Assembly: GCA_038745535.1 (NCBI GenBank) | Contig: JBCDLI010000043.1 | Location: 1 to 23,220, forward strand | DNA length: 23,220 nucleotides | Source: JBCDLI01 sp038745535 | Lineage (GTDB): Bacteria > Pseudomonadota > Alphaproteobacteria > Rhizobiales > Rhizobiaceae | Direction of reading: 5' to 3' | Shown here: positions 8,801 to 13,930 of the stretch, in pieces | Numbering within the stretch: position 1 is the first letter of the stretch | Layout: each line of letters opens with the position of its first letter | Notes under the pieces: generated by a model | Told to the model about the DNA's origin: nothing | Database searches by the model: none | Seen by the model: only the letters and a program-made list of their open reading frames with translations | Made by a program: the position numbers and the translations under genes

Positions 8801-9249
8801 GCGTCGTCGGCGCGGTCTTTGGCCACTACCTTATGGACTTTCAGCTCACAATGCTCTCCGTGATTGGTCTGCTCGGATTGTCTGGAATTCTGGTAAACGA
8901 CTCCATCATCATGGTGGTCCGTCTGCAGGAACGGCTGCGCAGTGGCGATACCGTGCAAGATGCAGTGTTGGGTGCGAGTCGTGATCGTTTGCGCGCTGTG
9001 CTGCTGACATCATTGACCACCATCGGCGGTCTAACGCCGTTGCTTTTTGAAACCAGTCTTCAGGCTCAGTTCCTGTTGCCTATGGCGATCACAATGGTCT
9101 TCGGCCTCGCGACCGCGACGGCTCTTGTGCTGTTCCTCATGCCTGCGTTCATCGGTATCGGCTATGACATTCGATATGCGCTGCAGGCCGTCTATGGAGA
9201 TCGCCCACTGTTTCGGGACCGGGCGCGGAAGCCCGCGCCTGCTGAATAG
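5818..9249 (+). CDS. RND efflux transporter permease (AcrB/HAE1-like), long variant
   Basis: Proton-driven inner-membrane pump of 1143 residues, about 100 longer than AcrB. The fold order is clear: TM1 (LLMILLIVFGVFAI), first porter domain, TM2-6, a connecting region, TM7, second porter domain and TM8-12. The proton-relay pair Asp402-Asp403 is in TM4 (LGIIVDDAIVVGEH). In TM10 the segment GLSGILVNDSII has Val1026 where AcrB has its essential lysine. Between TM6 (ends near 484) and TM7 (starts near 621) there is an insertion of about 120 residues with two extra hydrophobic segments (about 503-522 and 541-563). It is translated from an ATG 11 bp after the adaptor gene, so the two form an operon. 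No TolC-like gene is present. Drug, lipid or metal specificity cannot be told from sequence. Confidence 0.93.
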   Translation: MRRLSGFRTSGLVAKFIRHPNAANLLMILLIVFGVFAIARINTQFLPSVQFDAVSVSISWPGASAEDVETNVLALMEPSVRFIDGVNKVNSYARQDGGSIRVEFVEGQDMQRAVANVEAAVDTVVGLPQEMDDLKVSQAQWFDDIARLSISGNASEEMVRRWAKRIRDDLIDRGIDRITMTGLRAPELQVDVPERELRRLDLTIEEINAAIQASSRDLPSGSVEGAVGRQLRTLADVESVTTLGAVEVKAFPNGDKVFLRDIATINDGFDDTDRALKNAYPAIEMRVQRSESADTIKSNNILQDYLAEIRPRLPDALELQVYSVRANAVSERIMLLVKNGLSGLFLVVAILFIFLNGRIAFWVAAGIPVALFATVGIMYVTGQTINMLSLFGLIMMLGIIVDDAIVVGEHTDTMLKQGYDPAEAAERGVTDMFTPVTAALTTTIATFAPMILIGGGIGQIIGVLPLVVIAVAVASIIECFFVLPGHLAHSLERERASIWSWWRVFIVALIVLMLSLAMLARTDLSLYMPGLTPFLDWKQSAPTALWITITASLALAAAMIAEALIFTARKAFMRSSLSATNAENGALGSEPSGLRGGLDRGFEWFREKPFNWLVGHVYTWRYVAVAVAIGMVLVVGRGMTAGGHVGFVFFPSPEADNISGSLIFHPGTPEDVVIASIAEYEAALRTAEQTLTGGDEQLLSAVIVKLGMSGRSRGENLATISVQLTSSEERSVRTRDIVSAWREAVPVKTELRRFSVRQSQGGPPGADIDVELSGPSVAVLKDAAVEVNDIISALPGVSGVEDDLPYGKPELQMTLTPRGSALGFTIDSVGRQVRAAFSGMVPARFARGDDEVTIRVSTAMQSTGTAALRSMELRSSAGNYVPLTEIVNIRETQGFAAIQRKDGKTTISISGDINPDVNTTDGVTEYLTTSGELETVSRKYGVSFAFGGRAEEQREAFADVGNGGMIALAVIYIILAWVFGSYFLPLAVIAIIPFGVVGAVFGHYLMDFQLTMLSVIGLLGLSGILVNDSIIMVVRLQERLRSGDTVQDAVLGASRDRLRAVLLTSLTTIGGLTPLLFETSLQAQFLLPMAITMVFGLATATALVLFLMPAFIGIGYDIRYALQAVYGDRPLFRDRARKPAPAE

Positions 9250-9252
9250 GAA

Positions 9253-9645
9253 CTAGTTCAGCGTCCGATTAGTTGTCGGCAAGTCGAGTGAGAACGGTGG
9301 TATCGCTACTGCAAACTCTCCGCCGCTTTTCCGCCGCATGATATAGCGGCCTTCCATGGAGCCGGAGTCCGTATTGAGCGGGCAGCCTGACGTGTAAGTA
9401 TACACCTTACCGGCCTCGATGATGGGTTCCTCACCTACGACACCCGGCCCGCTAACGGTTTCACTGTTGCCCACGCCATTTGTGATTTTCCAATGGCGTT
9501 CAGTGAGCTGTACCGTCTCGCTGCTCTGATTGTGAATACGTACCGTGTAAGCCCAAAACCAACGATGATTTTCTGGATCAGACTGGTCCGGCAGAAACTT
9601 GGGCTCCACCGAAACTGCGATCCCATTTGTAATCGCACTATACAT
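9253..9645 (-). CDS. apaG: ApaG family protein
   Basis: Single-domain fibronectin-III-like protein of 130 residues. Family hallmarks are the N-terminus MYSAITNGIAVSVEP, the segment WFWAYTVRIHNQS, GPGVVGEEPIIEAG, YTSGCPLNTDSGSMEGRY and the end PFSLDLPTTNRTLN. ApaG was named for its link to diadenosine tetraphosphatase (apaH) and cobalt resistance in enteric bacteria; its biochemical role is unsettled. Homologues begin MY, supporting the ATG at 9643-9645, although the ribosome site is weak. Its stop is only 3 bp from that of the RND pump on the other strand, leaving no room for a terminator. Confidence 0.93.
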   Translation of the reverse strand: MYSAITNGIAVSVEPKFLPDQSDPENHRWFWAYTVRIHNQSSETVQLTERHWKITNGVGNSETVSGPGVVGEEPIIEAGKVYTYTSGCPLNTDSGSMEGRYIMRRKSGGEFAVAIPPFSLDLPTTNRTLN

Positions 9646-9851
9646 GCCGCGCGCTTACGATTATCGGTTCGCGGGAAAAAGTACTCGAAGTTGAACAATT
9701 GCGGGGGTTTTTCAGTCGACGAGGACAAAATAACCCCATCGTGATTAGCGTGTCAGCGCATTCGCGGACAAAAAGTAGCAATCACATCAAACGCTTCGCT
9801 TTGTTTTCACCATACTATTGAAAATCATAGATAATTATCGGTAATTTGCTG
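9646..9851. other. Divergent intergenic region between apaG and the CDP-alcohol phosphatidyltransferase
   Basis: This 206-bp AT-rich stretch must hold promoters for both flanking genes. Several AT-rich boxes are visible near 9800-9845 (for example GATAAT at 9830-9835), but no pair with good spacing stands out. I see no tRNA, small RNA or additional reading frame. Confidence 0.5.
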
Positions 9852-10457
9852 ATGCTAGACGGAAGTTTGAAGCCGAGGGTCGAACCGTATCTGACCAAGG
9901 CCGGCTCACTCATCGCATCGATTGGCATCACAGCCAACCAAATCACCGTCGCTGGGCTTGGCGTAGGGCTCATCGCAGCAGCGGCAATCGCCTTCCAGTA
10001 TTTTTGGATCGGTGCTTTCCTCATCGTCGTATCCCGTATCTTCGACGGGCTCGACGGCGCGGTCGCGCGAGCGAGCAAGCCATCAGACTTTGGCGGCTTC
10101 CTCGATATTGTCCTGGATTTCATATTCTACGGCGCGATCCCAATTGCATTTGCGGTCGCCGATCCGTCCGCAAATGCACTCGCCGCCGCGATCCTTGTGT
10201 TTTCGTTTTACGTGAACGGTGCCAGCTTTCTGGCCTTCGCGATCATGGCAGAAAAACAGAAACTCAAAACCGATCAGCGAGGTTCGAAGTCTTTCTTTTT
10301 CACCACCGGTCTGGCCGAAGCGACCGAAACCTACGCGTTTTTCATCGCATTCTGTCTGTTTCCGGCGTTCTTCGCTGAGATCGCTTATGTGTTTACAGTC
10401 ATCTGTTTCTACACGGCACTTTCTCGGATTGTGATGACGAGCCGTGTTCTCAAATAG
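9852..10457 (+). CDS. CDP-alcohol phosphatidyltransferase family membrane protein
   Basis: Integral membrane enzyme of 201 residues that would transfer a phosphatidyl or similar group from a CDP-linked donor to an alcohol in phospholipid synthesis. The full catalytic signature is present: Asp65, Asp68-Gly69, Ala72-Arg73, Gly81, Asp85 and Asp89, i.e. DxxDGxxAR(x7)GxxxDxxxD. Hydrophobic segments follow at about 31-60, 88-108, 112-134, and two near the C-terminus. The ATG at 9852 gives the start MLDGSLKPRVEPYL; a TTG two codons earlier is possible and no strong Shine-Dalgarno is visible. The last 8 bases overlap the end of metZ on the opposite strand. The alcohol substrate cannot be assigned; it is not obviously PgsA or PssA. 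Confidence 0.85.
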   Translation: MLDGSLKPRVEPYLTKAGSLIASIGITANQITVAGLGVGLIAAAAIAFQYFWIGAFLIVVSRIFDGLDGAVARASKPSDFGGFLDIVLDFIFYGAIPIAFAVADPSANALAAAILVFSFYVNGASFLAFAIMAEKQKLKTDQRGSKSFFFTTGLAEATETYAFFIAFCLFPAFFAEIAYVFTVICFYTALSRIVMTSRVLK

Positions 10458-11646
10458 AAGCTAGCGCCTGATCGATATCCCGCATCAGATCATTTGCGTC
10501 TTCAAGGCCTGCGGAGAACCGCACCGTGTTATCGTTGATCCGCAGTTCTTCGCGGCCTTCGTCAGATAGGTTCTTATGCGTCGTCGTAGCGGGGTGTGTA
10601 ATAAGGCTCTTCGCGTCGCCTAGATTGTTTGAAATTCCAATGATCTGCAGAGCATTCTCAAAAGCAAACGCCTCACCTTTTCCCCCTGCAATGTCGAATG
10701 CGATCATCGTCGAACCGCCTTTCATCTGCTTGGCAATGACATCAGCTTGGTGGTGATCGGCTCGCCCGGGATAGATGACACGTGAGATCTTGGGGTGATC
10801 AGCGAGAAAGTCTGCAATGGTTCCGGCGGTGGCAGTCTGACGATTGACCCGCAACTCAAGTGTCTCAAGTCCTTTGAGCATAACCCAAGCCGAAAACGGG
10901 CTCATGGAAGGACCGGTATGGCGGAAATAGTCGTGAAGGTGCTCGTTCACCCACTCGTCGGTCCCAAGCACGATCCCACCCAGGCAGCGGCCTTGGCCGT
11001 CAATGTGTTTCGTCGTTGAATAGGCAACGATGTCGATCCCCAGTTCAATTGGTTTTTGAAGGAGAGGCGTTGCGAAGACATTGTCCAGAACGGTTTTTGC
11101 CCCGCATGATTTCGCAAGCGCTACCACGTGAGCAATATCGACGACGTCCAACGTTGGATTGGTCGGGCTCTCGAAGAAGAAGAGCTTAGTATTTGGCCGG
11201 ACAGCCTCTTCCCAAGCTTGATTATTGGTGCCGTCGATCAAAGTGCTTTCGATGCCGTACTGGGGCAGCAGCTTTTCAACAATCCATCGACACGAACCAA
11301 ACAGTGCTTTGGCCGCAACCACATGGTCACCAGCGTTCAGCTGGCAGAGCATGGACATGGCAATTGCCGCCATACCCGACGCTGTGGCGCGGGCAGCTTC
11401 GGTGCCCTCAAGCGTACACATGCGTTGCTCGAACATCTCCACGGTGGGGTTGCCGTAACGAGAGTAGATATAGCCCGGCTCATCGCCCTTGAAGCGCGCT
11501 TCGGCAGCTTCTGCGCTGTCGTAGATGAACCCCTGGGTAAGAAACATTGCTTCCGACGTTTCACCGTATTCGGAACGTTGCGTACCGCTGTGCACAAGTT
11601 CCGTACTTGGAGCCAAATTCGAAAGCTTATTTCGTCTGTCTAGCAT
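10450..11646 (-). CDS. metZ: O-succinylhomoserine sulfhydrylase
   Basis: Cys/Met-metabolism PLP enzyme of 398 residues, forming homocysteine from an activated homoserine and sulfide in methionine synthesis. Family segments are the cofactor region YIYSRYGNPTVEMFE, ATASGMAAIAMSML, FFFESPTNPTLDVVDI, VLDNVFATPLLQ and YSTTKHIDGQGR with the Schiff-base Lys213. The lack of a cystathionine-type start, the STELVHSGT N-terminus and a SAM-II leader all favour MetZ over MetB or MetC. ATG at 11644-11646 has AGGG 8 nt upstream. A promoter and SAM-II riboswitch lie in the leader. Succinyl versus acetyl donor cannot be decided from sequence alone. Confidence 0.92.
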   Translation of the reverse strand: MLDRRNKLSNLAPSTELVHSGTQRSEYGETSEAMFLTQGFIYDSAEAAEARFKGDEPGYIYSRYGNPTVEMFEQRMCTLEGTEAARATASGMAAIAMSMLCQLNAGDHVVAAKALFGSCRWIVEKLLPQYGIESTLIDGTNNQAWEEAVRPNTKLFFFESPTNPTLDVVDIAHVVALAKSCGAKTVLDNVFATPLLQKPIELGIDIVAYSTTKHIDGQGRCLGGIVLGTDEWVNEHLHDYFRHTGPSMSPFSAWVMLKGLETLELRVNRQTATAGTIADFLADHPKISRVIYPGRADHHQADVIAKQMKGGSTMIAFDIAGGKGEAFAFENALQIIGISNNLGDAKSLITHPATTTHKNLSDEGREELRINDNTVRFSAGLEDANDLMRDIDQALASI

Positions 11647-11655
11647 TGTGTTACC

Positions 11656-11688
11656 CTGTGTTCCGCAGTCCGGTGCGCGGCGCCACAG
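11656..11688 (-). promoter_or_regulatory. Hairpin overlapping the metZ ribosome-binding site (possible expression platform)
   Basis: In the metZ leader, minus strand, CTGTG (11684-11688) pairs with CACAG (11656-11660) around an inner CCGC/GCGG stem (11677-11680 with 11663-11666). The 3' arm overlaps two bases of the AGGG Shine-Dalgarno at 11654-11657. There is no U-tract, so translational control is more likely than termination. The pairing is seen; the role is inferred. Confidence 0.35.
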
Positions 11689-11710
11689 TCGTAGCGCAAT
11701 CCAGGGACGC

Positions 11711-11779
11711 GGTCTTTTAGCGATTTGTCACCGGCCCTGCCGATAACGTGGCTGCAAGCCGACCAGCTCAAATCGCCAC
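11711..11779 (-). ncRNA. SAM-II riboswitch (metA element) in the metZ leader
   Basis: Read on the minus strand, this 69-nt stretch has the SAM-II layout. P1 is GTGGC (11775-11779) with GCCAC (11748-11752). The first strand GCGATTTG is complementary to the later CAAATCGC, giving the P2 pseudoknot. The conserved CTTGCAGCCACGTTA and the 3' GCTAAAAGACC are both present. SAM-II is an alphaproteobacterial class that binds S-adenosylmethionine and lowers expression of metA, metZ or metX genes. Between GTTA and AAATCGC there is an extra small hairpin (CGGC-AGG-GCCG, 11732-11742) lengthening the usual connecting loop. A promoter is placed so that transcription starts only a few bases before P1. The metZ start is about 64 nt downstream of the aptamer. 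Confidence 0.9.
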
Positions 11780-11786
11780 AAACGTG

Positions 11787-11815
11787 TCCATAAATCCCGA
11801 GTGCGGTTGCGTCAA
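11787..11815 (-). promoter_or_regulatory. Sigma-70 promoter of the metZ/SAM-II transcript
   Basis: On the minus strand, TTGACG (11810-11815) and TATGGA (11787-11792) are separated by exactly 17 bp. The predicted start is about 7 nt downstream, just before P1 of the SAM-II aptamer, which is where it should be. The combined position makes this the best supported promoter in the window. Confidence 0.75.
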
Positions 11816-11862
11816 TCGACCCATGCTGTCCAAGTACAGCAAGACTTTTGAGGATCGGGACC

Positions 11863-12963
11863 ATGACTGCCGGCATTCTGCCAGACCGCGAGATAGATAG
11901 CCTGTTTAGAACTGGTGCGCTCTCAACTGAGGGGGCACTTGATGCCGATCAGATCCAGCCTGCAAGCCTTGATCTGCGCCTTGGTCGCGTTGCCTACCGC
12001 GTGCGCGCCGGTTTTATGCCGGGTAGTCAGTCCTCCGTGATGCAAAAGCTGGAGGCGCTTAAGCTGCACGAGATAGATTTGACGCAGAGCGCCGTTTTGG
12101 AAACGGGCTGTGTCTACATCGTGCCGCTTCTGGAGCGCTTAGCACTGCCCGATGATGTGCAAGCATCGACAAACCCAAAAAGCTCCACGGGACGCTTGGA
12201 TATCTTTACCCGTGTCTTGACCGATAATTCTGTCGAGTTCGACAAGGTCGCGCCCGGTTATCGCGGCGGTCTCTATCTGGAGGTGAGCCCGCGCACATTT
12301 CCAATCGTTGTGCGCGAAGGTTCTCGGCTATCACAGATCCGGTTCAGGCAGGGTCGACCGATCTTGGACGGCGACGCGCTTCTTGCTCTGCATGAAAAAG
12401 ACACGCTTGTGACCGGTGGCGATGCGAATATCACCAGCGGTGGAATAGCAGTGAGCGTCGACCTTTCCGGCGATGAAAACGGCTTGGTCGGTTTTCGCGG
12501 CAAGCGCCATACCGCAGTCGTCGATGTGGATAAACGCGATGCAAACGCGGTTCATGACTTTTGGGAACCGCTCCATCTTCGCCAATCACGACAAATAATC
12601 TTGGACCCGGATGAGTTTTACATTCTCGTCTCCAAAGAAGCAGTGCATGTTCCACCAGACTATGCCGCCGAGATGACGCCATTTGACCCTTTGGTGGGTG
12701 AATTCCGTGTTCACTATGCGGGCTTCTTCGATCCGGGCTTTGGTCACGCGCTTGCCGGCGGTATTGGCTCCCGTGCCGTCTTGGAAGTGCGCAGCCATGA
12801 CGTTCCTTTCGTGCTCGAAGATGGGCAACTTGTCGGTCGGCTTGTGTATGAGCACATGTCTTCGCGGCCTGAGAAGCTGTACGGTATCGACTTGAAATCC
12901 AACTATCAGGCACAGGGCCTGAAACTGTCGAAGCACTTCAAAGAATATGATCCGACAAACTGA
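11863..12963 (+). CDS. dcd: 2'-deoxycytidine 5'-triphosphate deaminase, tandem-domain form
   Basis: Deaminates dCTP to dUTP as a step to dTMP. At 366 residues it is nearly twice the length of E. coli Dcd (193) and contains two dUTPase-like beta domains. Domain 1 (about 1-185) has QIQPASLDLRLG, then KSSTGR with Ser107 and Arg111, and GYRGGLYLEVSP with Glu140; these align with Ser111, Arg115 and Glu138 of E. coli Dcd. Domain 2 (about 230-360) has FFDPGFG and RAVLEVRSHD with Glu308, but no Ser...Arg pair at the matching place. ATG at 11863 has GAGGA 8 nt upstream; a TTG five codons earlier is less likely. A GCTGT/ACAGC inverted repeat lies at 11825-11840. The stop is 16 bp from the convergent channel gene. 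The two-domain form is, from memory, usual in alphaproteobacteria. Confidence 0.85.
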   Translation: MTAGILPDREIDSLFRTGALSTEGALDADQIQPASLDLRLGRVAYRVRAGFMPGSQSSVMQKLEALKLHEIDLTQSAVLETGCVYIVPLLERLALPDDVQASTNPKSSTGRLDIFTRVLTDNSVEFDKVAPGYRGGLYLEVSPRTFPIVVREGSRLSQIRFRQGRPILDGDALLALHEKDTLVTGGDANITSGGIAVSVDLSGDENGLVGFRGKRHTAVVDVDKRDANAVHDFWEPLHLRQSRQIILDPDEFYILVSKEAVHVPPDYAAEMTPFDPLVGEFRVHYAGFFDPGFGHALAGGIGSRAVLEVRSHDVPFVLEDGQLVGRLVYEHMSSRPEKLYGIDLKSNYQAQGLKLSKHFKEYDPTN

Positions 12964-12979
12964 GTGAAGCTGAACTGAG

Positions 12980-13819
12980 CTAGGTCCCAGCTCTGCCTTC
13001 GCTTCGCATCGCAGCCACTTCCTTGCGCAAGGCTCGCAGCTCCTGCAATATCGCGGTTTGTTCTTCGCGAAGCGACTGGCGGGCATCGTCAGCGGCTTCG
13101 TCGTGTTCGGCCTGCATTGCTGATACGACGACACCGATAAAGAGGTTGAGCACGGTGAATGTGGTGCAGAGAATGAACGGGATGAAAAACGCCCACGCCC
13201 AGGGAAAAACTTCCATGACGGGGCGCACGATGCCCATCGACCAGCTTTCAAGTGTCATGATCTGAAAGAGTGAATAGGCTGATCCGCCAAGCGTGCCGAA
13301 CCACTGAACGAATTCTTCGCAGCGTCCTGAATAGGCCTCACAGGCTCCTATACCTGAGCCAAAGAGTTTGGTCGCCATGACAGAGAAAACGTAAAAGACG
13401 AGCCCCAGAAGCAGCACAATCGAGCCCATTCCCGGAAGCGCTGCAAGGAGCCCACCGATCACGCGCCGCATGGAGGGAACAACCGAGACGAGGCGCAGCA
13501 CGCGCAGGATACGCAGCGCTCTAAGCACTGAAAACGCGCCCGTTGTTGGCATCAATGCAATTGCGACGATGATGAAGTCGAAAATACGCCACGGGCTTTT
13601 GAAAAAGTCCAAGCGGTAGACAATGAACTTCATCACAAGTTCGACGACAAAGAACCACAGAACAAGACGATCAATGGCGAGCAGTACCGGTCCGAATGTG
13701 GCCATGACCGTTTTTGACGTCTCAAAGCCAAGGGTTATCGCGTTTAGAATAATGATCGAGATGACAAAGCGCTCAAAGGCTTTGCTCTCAACGAAAGATC
13801 GGAGTGCGTCTGGGTTCAT
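12980..13819 (-). CDS. Voltage-gated sodium channel of the NaChBac/NavMs family
   Basis: One-repeat, six-helix ion channel of 279 residues that would assemble as a tetramer in the inner membrane. S1-S3 lie at about 17-95. S4 carries arginines every third residue (Arg100, 103, 106, 109: VLRALRILRVLRLVSVVPS). S5 is about 130-152, and the pore has selectivity filter TLESWS at 189-194 followed by MGIVRPVM, the same as I recall for NavMs. S6 (about 208-234) ends in FIGVVVSAMQ, and a C-terminal heptad-like helix (about 245-272) could form the four-helix bundle. A loop of about 13 extra residues with Cys160 and Cys167 precedes the pore helix. The start at 13817-13819 (MNPDALRSFVESK) matches NavMs; a GTG 14 codons upstream adds unsupported sequence. 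The ribosome site is weak. It lies 111 bp downstream of the glycosyltransferase gene on the same strand. Confidence 0.93.
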   Translation of the reverse strand: MNPDALRSFVESKAFERFVISIIILNAITLGFETSKTVMATFGPVLLAIDRLVLWFFVVELVMKFIVYRLDFFKSPWRIFDFIIVAIALMPTTGAFSVLRALRILRVLRLVSVVPSMRRVIGGLLAALPGMGSIVLLLGLVFYVFSVMATKLFGSGIGACEAYSGRCEEFVQWFGTLGGSAYSLFQIMTLESWSMGIVRPVMEVFPWAWAFFIPFILCTTFTVLNLFIGVVVSAMQAEHDEAADDARQSLREEQTAILQELRALRKEVAAMRSEGRAGT

Positions 13820-13930
13820 CGTGTGGCTGCGAAAGCAAATTTGCCGGATCTGTAAATTCACCCACTATCAGCCCAACATGCCAATGGGAAAGGACAACCA
13901 AAGGCGTGGCGCCGAAAAGTTACGTGATAC

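Noticed and set aside
9435..9728. Longer alternative frame over apaG on the minus strand
   Set aside because: It is in a different frame from apaG and its sequence has no ApaG features.
12586..13251. Minus-strand frame of 221 codons across the dcd end and the channel gene
   Set aside because: It overlaps the coding sequence of both genes in other frames and shows no domain; it is a shadow frame.
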